35,565 nt of DNA from Thermoleophilaceae bacterium. Its GTDB lineage: Bacteria > Actinomycetota > Thermoleophilia > Solirubrobacterales > Thermoleophilaceae. The stretch spans positions 1 through 35,565 of the forward strand of contig JACCSF010000188.1 of NCBI GenBank assembly GCA_013813135.1, in the 5' to 3' direction. The position numbers and the translations under genes are program-made. Below, piece after piece: positions 1 through 7,956 of the stretch (positions within the stretch are counted from its first letter, which is position 1; every line of letters begins with the position of its first letter). The notes beneath the pieces were generated by a model. That model had not been told where the DNA came from. It saw only the letters and a list, made by a program, of their open reading frames with translations, and did no database searches.

Positions 1-1188
1 CTCCAGGGCGCCGCAGGCCACCACCACGCGCGGGGCGCGCACGGTCACGCGCGCGGTGTGCCCGCTCTCGGGGTCGGCGTAGACGGCCTCCACCCCCGCG
101 GCGCGCCCGCCCTCGACGAGCACACGCTCCGCGAAGCAGCGCACGATCACCTCGGCGCCGTGCTCGCGCGCGTCCGCGAGGTAGGTGCGGGCCGTGGAGA
201 GCTTGGCGCCGGAGCGGTCGCCGAACCCGATCAGGCCGGCCGTGTCCGCCGAGTAGCGGGACTCGTCGATGTTGCGGGTGATCGTCTTGAACGACCAGCC
301 CAAACGGTCCGCGCCCGCCTTCATGCGCGCCTGGGTCCCGTTCAGGTCCGAGCACCGGTCGTTCACCGAGAGGCGCTTCCACACCGCGTCGAGGTGGCGG
401 TCGAACTCGGGGCCGTCGAGGCCCTCGAGCCCGTGCTCGCGCGCCCACTGCTCGCGCACCCACGGCTTCGTGCGCAGGCAGTTGGTCCAGTTGATCGTGG
501 TGCCGCCGCCGTATCCGGAACCGGCGTAGAGCGACACGTTCATGTCGGCGGTCGGGTTGGGCCCGCCGCGCCAGTAGAGGTTCTGGTAGGCCCACAGCTC
601 GTACTGGTTGAACTCCGACTCGTCGAAGAGCCCGCCCGCGTCGAGCACGATCACCCGCTGGCCCGCCTCGGCGAGCGCCGCCGCGATCACGCCGCCGCCG
701 GCGCCAGAGCCGACCACGATGGCGTCCGCCTCGTAGGCGTCCTCGTCGCGGTCCGGCACTAGCGGGGCCACCGAGCGCGCCTGGGGCTCCGACGGCGCGC
801 CCGGTCCCGGGTAGCCGAACTCAGACCAGAACGCGTTCACTCCCGTTTGCGGGTCCGGCATGCCGTAGGCGAAGAAGAGCGACAGGCCGACGAGCGCCTG
901 CGCGCCTGCGCGCGCCTCCGGCCCGAGGGCGGCGAGGTTGCGCAGCAGCTGCTCGCGCGAGCGCTGCGAGGCGCCCAGGAAGCCCATTTCGGCGAGCCCG
1001 AGCGCGAGCCGGCCGAGGCCTTCGCGCTGAAGGTCGGGCATCTGCGCGAGCGCCTGCGCGACCCCCTCGTGGGCACCCATCTCGCTGCCCGAGCGCGCCC
1101 AGAACCCGTGCGGGTCATCGGGCCGGTCGATGCGGGGCACCACCGTGTCCGCGATCGCTCGCAGGACCTCACGTTGGGTGTCGTTCAT
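1..1188 (-). CDS. GMC-family FAD-dependent oxidoreductase (C-terminus outside window)
   Basis: The frame is open from an ATG at 1188 to the window edge (396 codons), so the protein is truncated only by the window. Residues 1-150 form a helical N-terminal extension like that of long-chain alcohol oxidases and GMC dehydrogenases. The FAD dinucleotide-binding motif GSGAGGG is at residues 160-166, preceded by hydrophobic strand residues and followed about 20 residues later by VIVLDAG. Further on are the GMC-typical glycine-rich GSGYGGGTTINW and, near the edge, VVVACGALE, which matches the second FAD-contacting segment. The family oxidises alcohol groups of sterols, fatty alcohols or polyols; the substrate cannot be read here. 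A Shine-Dalgarno GGGAGG lies 7 nt before the ATG. The gene is divergent from a TetR regulator, whose probable operator covers the -35 of this gene, so it is probably the regulator's target. Confidence 0.9.
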   Translation of the reverse strand, partial: MNDTQREVLRAIADTVVPRIDRPDDPHGFWARSGSEMGAHEGVAQALAQMPDLQREGLGRLALGLAEMGFLGASQRSREQLLRNLAALGPEARAGAQALVGLSLFFAYGMPDPQTGVNAFWSEFGYPGPGAPSEPQARSVAPLVPDRDEDAYEADAIVVGSGAGGGVIAAALAEAGQRVIVLDAGGLFDESEFNQYELWAYQNLYWRGGPNPTADMNVSLYAGSGYGGGTTINWTNCLRTKPWVREQWAREHGLEGLDGPEFDRHLDAVWKRLSVNDRCSDLNGTQARMKAGADRLGWSFKTITRNIDESRYSADTAGLIGFGDRSGAKLSTARTYLADAREHGAEVIVRCFAERVLVEGGRAAGVEAVYADPESGHTARVTVRAPRVVVACGALE

Positions 1189-1261
1189 CCACTTACCTCC
1201 CTCTGCTGGGCCGCAAGGACCCCGGCTCGGCCGGGTGCGCGCGGTCCGCTCAAGTGCCGGC

Positions 1262-1290
1262 AGCCTATTGTCGCGCCTCCGGACGGTCAA
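1262..1290 (-). promoter_or_regulatory. Promoter of the GMC oxidoreductase gene
   Basis: On the minus strand, TTGACC (1285-1290) is followed after exactly 17 nt by TAGGCT (1262-1267). The -35 matches the sigma-70 consensus at five of six positions and the -10 fits the actinobacterial TAnnnT form. Predicted transcription starts near 1255, giving a leader of about 67 nt with a Shine-Dalgarno. The -35 overlaps the inverted repeat at 1287-1301. Confidence 0.6.
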
Positions 1291-1301
1291 CAGTGCGTTG
1301 A
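1287..1301. promoter_or_regulatory. Probable TetR operator (TCAAC-N5-GTTGA)
   Basis: A perfect 5-bp inverted repeat, TCAAC (1287-1291) and GTTGA (1297-1301), with a 5-bp spacer. It overlaps the -35 elements of both divergent promoters. This is the position expected for an operator through which the TetR protein represses both its own gene and the oxidoreductase. The arms are short, so the assignment rests mainly on position. Confidence 0.5.
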
Positions 1302-1326
1302 TTTTTCTCGCCTCCCTGTCTAGGTT
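1298..1326 (+). promoter_or_regulatory. Promoter of the tetR-type gene, apparently leaderless
   Basis: TTGATT (1298-1303), a 17-nt spacer, then TAGGTT (1321-1326). Only six bases separate the -10 from the ATG at 1333, so transcription would begin at or next to the start codon, giving a leaderless mRNA. No Shine-Dalgarno precedes the ATG, which agrees with that reading. Confidence 0.55.
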
Positions 1327-1332
1327 GGCGCG

Positions 1333-1948
1333 ATGGACGCCGGGCCCGCTCGCAGGCGCCGGCCGAGCAAGGGCGATCTCAAGGAACGGGCCATCCTGAC
1401 CACCTGCGAGCGCCTGCTCGGCGACAAGGCACTGCGCGAGATCGGGGTCGACGAGCTGGCGGCGGGCGCCGGCATCTCGCGGCCGAGCTTCTACTTCTAC
1501 TTCGAGTCTAAGACCGCCGTGCTGCGCGCGCTGGTCGAGCGGCTGGCCGACGAGATGTACGCCGAGGCGGAGAGCTGGCTCGAGCGTGAGGACGACTCTC
1601 CGGAGGTGACGGTGTCGCGGTCGATCGGGGCGGCCGCCCAGCAGTGGCGCGAGCACGGCCCCGTCCTGCGTGCCGCGGTCCAGACCTGGGGTTCGGTTCC
1701 CGAGCTGCGGGCTGTCTGGGAGGACGTCGTGCGCCGCTTCGTCGAGCAGTCTGCCGCCCGCATCACCGACGAGCGCTCCTGTGGTGCCGCGCCGCCGGGG
1801 CCCGAGCCCGAGGCGCTCGCCAAGGCCCTGATCTGGATGAACGAGCGCTGCTTCTACACGAACTCGCTGGGAGCGGATCCATCGCTGGCAGACGCCGAGT
1901 TGGTGCCCACGCTCACGGCGATCTGGCTGCGCTCGATCTACGCGAGCG

Positions 1949-1971
<23 letters not shown>
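1333..1971 (+). CDS. TetR-family transcriptional regulator
   Basis: 212 residues, the usual TetR length. An N-terminal helix-turn-helix spans about residues 17-65, with the signature ISRPSFYFYFESKTAVLRAL (recognition helix followed by the F-x-x-K-x-x-L segment). The helical C-terminal half is a ligand-binding and dimerisation domain resembling EthR-type regulators; the ligand is unknown. It is divergent from the GMC oxidoreductase, with a palindrome over both -35 boxes, so autoregulation and control of the oxidoreductase are likely. The ATG at 1333 is preceded by a -10-like TAGGTT rather than a Shine-Dalgarno, so it is probably leaderless. The last 23 nt overlap the 3' end of the convergent dtd gene. 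Confidence 0.92.
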
Positions 1972-2370
<399 letters not shown>

Positions 2371-2371
<1 letters not shown>

Positions 2372-2778
2372 TAGCCGAGAGCGTCGGCGAGCATGTTGCG
2401 TTGTGTCGGGCGAGCCGCTTCGTAGCGGGCCCTGCCCTCGTCGGTCAGGCAGGCGAAGATGCCGCGGCGGTCCGCCGAGCAGATCGCTCGGGTGACCAGG
2501 CCTTCGGCCTCGAGCCGCCCGATCAGCCGCGACAGGGCGCTTTGGCTGAGATAGACGGAGTCGGCCAGCTCCTGCATGCGGTGCTGGCCCTTGTCGGGCG
2601 CCGCCAGGCGGTCGAGCACCTCGAACTCGCTGACTCCCAGGCCGTGCTCGTCCTGGAGGACGCGTTCGAGCGCACAGGTGACGCGTGCGTGCCGGTCGAG
2701 CAGGTCGCGCCAACTCTCGACGAGGGCCTCGTCGGGCGCCGCCCGCTTCGGGGCCCGCTCCTGTCCGGGTGCGGTCAT
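2371..2778 (-). CDS. MarR-family transcriptional regulator
   Basis: 135 residues from the ATG at 2778. The winged helix-turn-helix covers roughly the central 90 residues. Its recognition segment is YLSQSALSRLIGRLEAEGLV, followed by the wing region RAICSADRRG, which has the conserved D-x-R-G of MarR proteins. An upstream in-frame ATG at 2790 overlaps a good extended -10 (TGC-TAAAAT, 2789-2797), so the downstream ATG is preferred. MarR proteins repress exporters and stress genes and are usually released by small phenolic or oxidising ligands. This one is divergent from an MFS exporter and is probably its regulator. The stop codon shares one base with the GTG of dtd. Confidence 0.92.
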
Positions 2779-2788
2779 GACGGGCGCC

Positions 2789-2854
2789 ATTTTAGCAGGA
2801 TCTCGAAAATATTGCGCTTAACAAAAGATGCACGTAAAAACCTTGCGCGTGCAT
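2789..2854. promoter_or_regulatory. Divergent marR / MFS promoter region with ATGCACG-N13-CGTGCAT repeat
   Basis: An AT-rich island in otherwise very GC-rich DNA. A perfect 7-bp inverted repeat, ATGCACG (2828-2834) and CGTGCAT (2848-2854), has centres 20 bp apart, about two helical turns, as expected for a dimeric regulator. For the MFS gene, TTGCGC (2812-2817), 17 nt, TAAAAA (2835-2840) is a plausible promoter whose -10 lies between the two arms. For marR, an extended -10 TGCTAAAAT reads leftward at 2789-2797. Binding to the repeat would block the exporter promoter. The operator function is inferred. Confidence 0.5.
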
Positions 2855-2869
2855 GTACTCTCATCGGCC

Positions 2870-4387
2870 ATGTCTGCTTCAACGTCTTCTGCTTCCACGT
2901 CCCCCGACGCAGGCCTCCACTGGGACGCGCGCCTCTGGGGTGCGCTCGTGGTGCTCTGCGGTGTCCTGTTCCTCGACGGGCTCGACGTCTCGATGGTCGG
3001 CGTCGCGCTTCCCTCTATCGGTTCCGATCTCGACCTCTCGACCTCCTCCCTGCAGTGGGTGGTCTCGGGCTACGTGCTCGGCTACGGCGGCCTGCTGCTG
3101 CTCGGTGGGCGCTTCGCCGACCTGCTCGGCCGCCGCCGGGTGCTGCTGAGCGCCCTCGCCGTCTTCACGGTTGCGTCGATCCTCGGCGGGATGGTCGACG
3201 ACGGCACCCTGCTGATCGCCACGCGGTTTTTCAAGGGCGCCGCCGCGGCGTTCACAGCGCCGGCGAGCCTCTCGATCATCACCACGACGTTCGAGGAGGG
3301 GCCGGCGCGCAACCGTGCGCTCAGCATCTACACCGCGTGCGGCGCCAGCGGCTTCTCGCTCGGTCTCGTCTTCGGCGGCCTGATGACCGAGCTGGGCTGG
3401 CGCTGGAGCTTCCTGCTCCCTGTCCCGGTCGCGATCGCGTTGCTGATCGTGGCGCCGCGCGTACTCCCCAAGGACGCGCCGATAGCCGGCGTGCGGCGCA
3501 GGTTCGATCTCGCGGGCGCGGTAACGCTCACCGCGGGGATGCTGCTGCTCGTGCGCACGGTCGTCGAGGCGCCCGACGCGGGCTGGGACGATCCTGCCAC
3601 GCCCGGCGGGCTGATCCTGTCGGCGCTCCTGCTTGCCGCCTTCGTGGCGATCGAGCGGCGCTCCGCGCATCCGCTCGTGCGGCTCGGCATCCTGCGCTCC
3701 GCGCCGCTGGTGCGGGCCAACCTGGGGATGGCGAGCGTCTTCGGCGCCTACGTCGGCTTCCAGTTCGTCGGCACCCTGTACCTGCAGTCGCTGCTCGGCT
3801 GGTCGCCGCTGGAGACCGCGCTCGCGTTCCTGCCCGGGGGCCTGATCGTCGCTTTCGGATCGCCGCGTCTAGGTCCCCTGGTGGACCGCTTCGGCACCGG
3901 GCGGCTGATCCTGGTCGGCTCGCTGGCCTTCGTGGTCGGCTACGGGCTGTTCCTGCGGATCGGGGACTCGTTCTCGTACGTCGGGCTGTTTCTGCCGACG
4001 ATGCTGCTGATCGGCATCGGCTTCGCGCTCTGCTTCCCGGCTCTGAACATGCAGGCGACGGCAGGCGTGGCCGACCACGAGCAGGGTCTTGCGTCCGGCC
4101 TGGTCAACACCTCGTTCCAGGTGGGCGGCGCGCTCGGCCTGGCGATCGTGACCGCCGTGGTCAGCGCCAACACGGGCACGGCCACGGACGCCGCCTCGAT
4201 GCTGGACGGCTTCCGGCCGGCGATCGCGGTCGTTACGGGCGTGGCGGCGCTGGGGGTGGCGGTGGCGCTGGCCGGATCGCCGCGGTTCTCGCGGGTGGGT
4301 CGGCTCGAGCCCGCGGTGGTGGAGCCTGGTACTGAGGCGGTGCCCGAGGGGCTGCCTGAGGAGGTTGCCGGGCGCGAGGCTGCTTGA
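2870..4387 (+). CDS. MFS multidrug exporter, DHA2 (EmrB/QacA-type) family
   Basis: 505 residues, typical for 14-transmembrane DHA2 drug:H+ antiporters. The first membrane segment carries LFLDGLDVSMVGVALPSI. Motif A is seen in GGRFADLLGRRRVLL (about residue 75) between helices 2 and 3. The alternating hydrophobic segments run to about residue 475, and the tail is acidic and cytoplasmic. An in-frame ATG at 2828 lies inside the inverted repeat and downstream -10 region, so the ATG at 2870 is the likely start. Substrates cannot be read from sequence. The gene is divergent from a MarR regulator, the common arrangement for inducible efflux. Confidence 0.9.
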   Translation: MSASTSSASTSPDAGLHWDARLWGALVVLCGVLFLDGLDVSMVGVALPSIGSDLDLSTSSLQWVVSGYVLGYGGLLLLGGRFADLLGRRRVLLSALAVFTVASILGGMVDDGTLLIATRFFKGAAAAFTAPASLSIITTTFEEGPARNRALSIYTACGASGFSLGLVFGGLMTELGWRWSFLLPVPVAIALLIVAPRVLPKDAPIAGVRRRFDLAGAVTLTAGMLLLVRTVVEAPDAGWDDPATPGGLILSALLLAAFVAIERRSAHPLVRLGILRSAPLVRANLGMASVFGAYVGFQFVGTLYLQSLLGWSPLETALAFLPGGLIVAFGSPRLGPLVDRFGTGRLILVGSLAFVVGYGLFLRIGDSFSYVGLFLPTMLLIGIGFALCFPALNMQATAGVADHEQGLASGLVNTSFQVGGALGLAIVTAVVSANTGTATDAASMLDGFRPAIAVVTGVAALGVAVALAGSPRFSRVGRLEPAVVEPGTEAVPEGLPEEVAGREAA

Positions 4388-4424
4388 CCGCGGCCATCAA
4401 GGCCGCTCGTCCCTTGCTGCCACC

Positions 4425-4832
4425 ATGCCGCCCATGGCGGCGGTCGACGCGGTCCAGAGCTATGTGAGCGAGCTGCCCGCGCTGCGCGCGCGGCGGCTCG
4501 CTCACGGCGAGTGGGGCATCACCGTGCCGGGCGACGAGCTCGACGGCGAGCCGCTCGACGTCGGCCTGCGCGTCGCGGACGGCCTGCTGCGCGCCCAGGC
4601 CGTGGCGCTGCACGAAGCCGGCGACCTCGACCCCTGGATGCTGCTCTGGTGGAACCGCCAGACGCGCATGGTGCGCTTCGGCTGCACGCGCTCCCGCGAC
4701 CTATGGGTCCACGCGGACCTGCCGGCGGCGTGCGTGGACGAGCCGGCGGTGGACCGCCTGCTCGGACTGCTGGTCGAGGCGGTCGTGGCGCTGCGCGGCC
4801 ACGCCGGGCAAGCCAGGGCCGCCTCATCCTGA
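4425..4832 (+). CDS. YbjN-like (type III secretion chaperone-fold) domain protein
   Basis: About 135 residues, soluble, one compact alpha/beta domain. The segment NRQTRMVRFGCTRSRDLWVHADLPAACVDEPAVDRLLG has the alternating strand-strand-helix pattern of actinobacterial YbjN-like proteins (strand, turn, D-L-W-V-x-A-D-L-P, then a helix). Such proteins have no settled molecular function; some are linked to stress and motility regulation. Start ATG at 4425 or 4434; neither has a clear Shine-Dalgarno. It follows the MFS gene by 37 nt on the same strand and is convergent with the TPR gene. The coding call is firm; the family call is moderate. Confidence 0.55.
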   Translation: MPPMAAVDAVQSYVSELPALRARRLAHGEWGITVPGDELDGEPLDVGLRVADGLLRAQAVALHEAGDLDPWMLLWWNRQTRMVRFGCTRSRDLWVHADLPAACVDEPAVDRLLGLLVEAVVALRGHAGQARAASS

Positions 4833-4843
4833 GTGTGGTTGGC

Positions 4844-5221
4844 TCAGGCCGTGCGCAGCCGGTTGCTGAACGCCTGGTAGTCCTTGCGGTCCGGCCGCAT
4901 GTTCGCCGCCAGCGCCGCGTGGCGGCGGGCTTCGGCGGTGCGGCCCGTGTTCGCGAGTGAGCGGCCCAGGCAGAAGTGGGCGTAGTCGTTGACCGGGTGG
5001 CGCTCCACGACGGCGGCGAACTCCTCGGCCGCCTGCTCGAAGCGGCGCGAACGGAAGTACGCGCGCCCGAGCGCCTCGCGGATCGAGCTCTTGTCGGGCT
5101 CCAGCGAGCGGGCCCGTTCGAGCGGGATCGCAGCGGCCGCGAAGTCGCCCGCTTCGAGTAGCTCGCTGCCCTTGCGAAACAGCTCGTACGCGTCCTGGTC
5201 CTGTCGGTCTTCGATGCTCAT
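4844..5221 (-). CDS. Small TPR-repeat protein
   Basis: 125 residues containing about three tetratricopeptide repeats: residues 9-42 (AYELFRKGSELLEAGDFAAA), 43-76 (SIREALGRAYFRSRRFEQAA) and 77-110 (NDYAHFCLGRSLANTGRTAEA). Each has the canonical W/L-G-Y-A-F-A-P spacing. There is no signal peptide, so it is a cytoplasmic protein-interaction module. Its ATG overlaps the coaBC stop codon (ATGA), making it the last gene of the mihF-gmk-rpoZ-coaBC transcript. Function unknown. Confidence 0.85.
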   Translation of the reverse strand: MSIEDRQDQDAYELFRKGSELLEAGDFAAAAIPLERARSLEPDKSSIREALGRAYFRSRRFEQAAEEFAAVVERHPVNDYAHFCLGRSLANTGRTAEARRHAALAANMRPDRKDYQAFSNRLRTA

Positions 5222-6486
5222 AATTCGCCCTCAACGGTACTCGCGTCAGGTGAGGTTGTCCTTAGGCGTTCGACCGCATCGAGGATGGCCGCCGCGACGC
5301 TCTCCTTGGACCCCAGCGCAACGTGCCGCTCCGCGTCCGAGGTCACGATCGTGACCTCGTTGTCGGGGGCGTCGAAGCCGACCTCGGCGCGCGAGATGTC
5401 GTTCACGACCACCGCGTCCAGGCCCTTGCGCTCCAGTTTGGCCCGGCCCCGCTCCACGGCGCCTGCGCCGTGCTCGGCGGCGAAGCCGACCAGGGTCTGC
5501 CCGGGCGCCCGCTGAGCCGCCAGCGCGGCGAGCACGTCCTCGGTGGGCTCCAGCGCCAGGGCGAGCCCGTCACGACCCGACTTGCTGATCTTCTCGTCGA
5601 GCGCCTCGCTCGGGCGGAAATCCGCGACCGCGGCCGCCATCAGCAAGACGTCGGCGTCGGCGAAGGCAGCCCGGGTGGCCTCGAGCAGCTCGGCGGCCGT
5701 CTCAACCTCGATCAGCCGAACGCCGGCGGGAGCCGGGAGCGTCACGTTGGCCGCGACCAGCGTCACCTCCGCTCCACGCCGGGCCGCCTGGCCAGCGAGC
5801 GCGAGCCCCATGCGCCCGGACGACCGGTTGCCCACGTAGCGAACCGAGTCGATCGGCTCACGGGTCCCGCCGGCGCTTACCAGCACGTGCAGGCCGTCCA
5901 TCGGCCCGCCCGCCTTGCCGAGCAGCCCCTCGAGGGTCTCGAGGATCAGGGCCGGGTCCGCGAGCCGCCCCACTCCCCGCTCCCCGCGCGAGGCCAGCCG
6001 CCCGGTATCGGGCTCGACGATCGTGGCGCCGCGCGCCCGCAGCACGGCGAGGTTGTCCCGCGTGGCCGGGTGCTCGTACATGTGGTTGTTCATCGCCGGC
6101 GCCACCACGAGCGGAGCGGTGCACGCCAGCGCCGCGCTCGTCAGCAGGTTGTCGGCGAGCCCGTGCGCGAGCTTGGCCAGCGTGTTGGCCGACGCCGGCG
6201 CCACGCAGAACAGGTCGGCCTGGCGCACCAGCTCGAGGTGCGAGATCGGGTCGTGCGAGGGGGCCGGGTCGCCGGGGTAGGCGCCGCGTGCGGGATCGCG
6301 TTCGAACTCCTCGACCAGCACGGGTGCGCCGGTCACGCCCTCGAAGGTCGCGCGCCCTACGAACTGCAGGCTCGCGGGCGTCTGGACCACGCGCACGGCG
6401 TGGCCGGCGCCGGTGGCGAGGCGGACCAGTTCCACTGCCTTGTACGCGGCGATCCCGCCGGAAACGCCGACCAGGATTCGTGCCAC
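5218..6486 (-). CDS. coaBC: Bifunctional phosphopantothenoylcysteine decarboxylase / phosphopantothenate-cysteine ligase
   Basis: 422 residues, normal for CoaBC. The N-terminal CoaC half begins ILVGVSGGIAAYKAVELVR (FMN-binding) and contains the active-site segment PAMNNHMYEHPATRDN. The C-terminal CoaB half has GGTREPIDSVRYVGNRSSG (nucleotide and dimer contact) and the EKISKSGRD lysine motif. It converts 4'-phosphopantothenate plus cysteine through phosphopantothenoylcysteine to 4'-phosphopantetheine in CoA synthesis. The start is GTG at 6486 with AGGAAGG upstream; 57 nt separate it from rpoZ. The position after rpoZ is the usual actinobacterial order. It overlaps the TPR gene by 4 nt. Confidence 0.96.
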   Translation of the reverse strand: MARILVGVSGGIAAYKAVELVRLATGAGHAVRVVQTPASLQFVGRATFEGVTGAPVLVEEFERDPARGAYPGDPAPSHDPISHLELVRQADLFCVAPASANTLAKLAHGLADNLLTSAALACTAPLVVAPAMNNHMYEHPATRDNLAVLRARGATIVEPDTGRLASRGERGVGRLADPALILETLEGLLGKAGGPMDGLHVLVSAGGTREPIDSVRYVGNRSSGRMGLALAGQAARRGAEVTLVAANVTLPAPAGVRLIEVETAAELLEATRAAFADADVLLMAAAVADFRPSEALDEKISKSGRDGLALALEPTEDVLAALAAQRAPGQTLVGFAAEHGAGAVERGRAKLERKGLDAVVVNDISRAEVGFDAPDNEVTIVTSDAERHVALGSKESVAAAILDAVERLRTTSPDASTVEGEL

Positions 6487-6543
6487 GCTGACCGCCTTCC
6501 TAGCGCGAAGCAGCCGGCTTGGCCGGCTGCGCAGCGAATCCCA

Positions 6544-6771
6544 TCAGCGGTACCGGTACTTGATCTTCCCGGCGGCGACTTCCTCGAGCGCGATCTTCAG
6601 GTAGTTCTTCGAGCCCGTCTCCACCATCGGAGGCGGGTACTCGTCGAAGGTTCCCTCGCCGAGGTTGTGGTAGTAGGAGTTGATCTGCCGTGCCCGCTTG
6701 GCGGCGACCAGAACGACCGCGTAGTGCGAGTCGACCTGTTCGAGAAGTTTGTCTAGGCGGGGTTTGATCAC
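6544..6771 (-). CDS. rpoZ: RNA polymerase omega subunit
   Basis: 75 residues; most actinobacterial omegas are nearer 90-110, so this is a short form. The N-terminal MIKPRLDKLLEQVDSHYAVV and the core VLVAAKRARQINSYYHNLGEG match the conserved omega helix that clamps beta-prime. The C-terminal KPLKIALEEVAAGKI-type segment is present as YLKIALEEVAAGKIKY. The ATG at 6771 overlaps the gmk stop (ATGA), so translation is coupled to gmk. Omega assists assembly and stability of RNA polymerase. Confidence 0.95.
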   Translation of the reverse strand: MIKPRLDKLLEQVDSHYAVVLVAAKRARQINSYYHNLGEGTFDEYPPPMVETGSKNYLKIALEEVAAGKIKYRYR

Positions 6772-7319
6772 AGCGGTGACATGGTAGCGGCAAGTTTGCT
6801 CAGCTCCTGCAGAGCGCGCTGCAGATCGTCGTTGACGATGCGGTGGTCGAACTCGCCGGCGGCCGCCAATTCGTCACGCGCGGCCGCGAGGCGGCGCTCG
6901 ATCTGCTCCGGGCGGTCCGACGCGCGCGCCGCAAGGCGGCGCTCGAGATCCTCGAACGAGGGCGGCTCGATGAAGATGAGCTTCGCCTCTGGCAGCGCGT
7001 CGCGCACCTGGCGCGCGCCCTGTACGTCGATCTCCAGCACGATCCCGCCTGCGGGGCGCTTGAGCTCGCTTGTCAGCGTTCCATAGCGGTTTGCCGCGTA
7101 TTCGGCGTGCTCGACGAACTCGCCGGCGGCCACTCGCCGCTCGAAGTCCTCCTCGCCCAGGAAGTGGTAGTCGACGCCGTTGACCTCACCCTCGCGCGGC
7201 CTGCGCGTAGTGGCCGAGACCGCCAGCTCCAGCCCCGGCACGCGCTCCAGGAGGCCCTTGATCAGCGTGCCCTTGCCGACACCGGAGGGACCGGTGATGA
7301 CCAGGATCGGGGCGGTCAC
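6768..7319 (-). CDS. gmk: Guanylate kinase
   Basis: 183 residues. The P-loop GPSGVGKGT lies near residue 10. The GMP-binding segment follows (ATTRRPREGEVNGVDYHF), with the mobile lid containing Arg residues near 130-150. It phosphorylates GMP to GDP with ATP. The start is GTG at 7319, 4 nt after the mihF stop codon; the rpoZ ATG overlaps its own stop. The mihF-gmk-rpoZ order is characteristic of actinobacteria. Confidence 0.97.
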   Translation of the reverse strand: MTAPILVITGPSGVGKGTLIKGLLERVPGLELAVSATTRRPREGEVNGVDYHFLGEEDFERRVAAGEFVEHAEYAANRYGTLTSELKRPAGGIVLEIDVQGARQVRDALPEAKLIFIEPPSFEDLERRLAARASDRPEQIERRLAAARDELAAAGEFDHRIVNDDLQRALQELSKLAATMSPL

Positions 7320-7323
7320 TCGC

Positions 7324-7674
7324 CTAGCGGCGCAGGAAGGAGACGAGCTCGTTGCGCTGGCGCTCTGACAGCCCGCCGATCGTCTTGCTCGGCGAGATGC
7401 GGCAGTGCGTGAGGATGCGATTCACCTTCACGCGCCCGTATTTTGGGACCGCGAGCAGCAGGTCGAAGACCTTCGCGGTGAGCAGATACTCGGGCGGGTC
7501 CAGGAGCAGGCCGTGAATCTGGGCGCGGCCGGCTTTCAGGTCGCGCTTCAAGCGGGCGCGCCGCGTGCGGATCTCGTTCGCACGCTTCAGAGCGTCCATT
7601 CGCTGTGTAAGCGAGCGCTCTGGAGCCAGCCCGGCCGACTGAGTTTTGGCGGGCGTCTGGGGGGCGGCCGGCAT
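7324..7674 (-). CDS. mihF: Integration host factor, actinobacterial type (mIHF)
   Basis: 116 residues from the ATG at 7674. The C-terminal 100 residues match the mycobacterial-type nucleoid protein: basic helix KRANEIRTRRARLKRDLKAG, then LLLDPPEYLLTAKVFDLLLA and VPKYGRVKVNRILTHCRISPSKTIGGLSERQR (a helix-two-turn-helix with the conserved PK-GRVK-DNA-contact stretch). It bends DNA, shapes the chromosome and supports integrase reactions; it is unrelated to enterobacterial IHF. A longer frame to 7725 exists, but it would begin upstream of a clear promoter at 7683-7711, so 7674 is chosen. That ATG lies 8 nt after the -10, suggesting a leaderless message. Confidence 0.95.
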   Translation of the reverse strand: MPAAPQTPAKTQSAGLAPERSLTQRMDALKRANEIRTRRARLKRDLKAGRAQIHGLLLDPPEYLLTAKVFDLLLAVPKYGRVKVNRILTHCRISPSKTIGGLSERQRNELVSFLRR

Positions 7675-7682
7675 GGGCGGCG

Positions 7683-7711
7683 ATAGTACACGCTGAAGCC
7701 GGGGAGTCCAA
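7683..7711 (-). promoter_or_regulatory. Promoter of the mihF-gmk-rpoZ-coaBC operon
   Basis: On the minus strand, TTGGAC (7706-7711), a 17-nt spacer, then TACTAT (7683-7688). Eight bases further on is the mihF ATG (7674), so the mRNA is probably leaderless or nearly so. This promoter separates the operon from pyrD, whose stop codon lies 246 nt upstream. Confidence 0.6.
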
Positions 7712-7956
7712 CGCTCCAGACGCAAAAAACGCGCGAATTCAGCTGGACCTCGACCTTAGCTTTAGGCTGGTTAGGGGAACTTGAGCGTATTGTCATCTTT
7801 TGCAGGGCTTTTCAGACGGGGTGGGTTGACGTAACCGTGAGCGGGCAAAGAAGTTCCCGCATCTTCCGGTGAAACGACGGTAGCCCGTCCCCCGGATGGG
7901 GCGGCGGGACGTTCCCGCTGGGGACCGGGGCCTGTGTGACGTCCCCCTGCCGTGCC

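Noticed and set aside
2401..4335. A 644-codon open frame on the plus strand spanning marR and the MFS gene.
   Set aside because: It is a shadow in GC-rich DNA; its translation is Arg/Ala/Gly-rich without domains, while the marR and MFS frames show clear family motifs.
7841..7860. GCGGG-N10-CCCGC hairpin downstream of pyrD as a transcription terminator.
   Set aside because: There is no following T-tract on the relevant strand and the stem is only 5 bp; the larger GC-rich repeats nearby also lack a T-tract.
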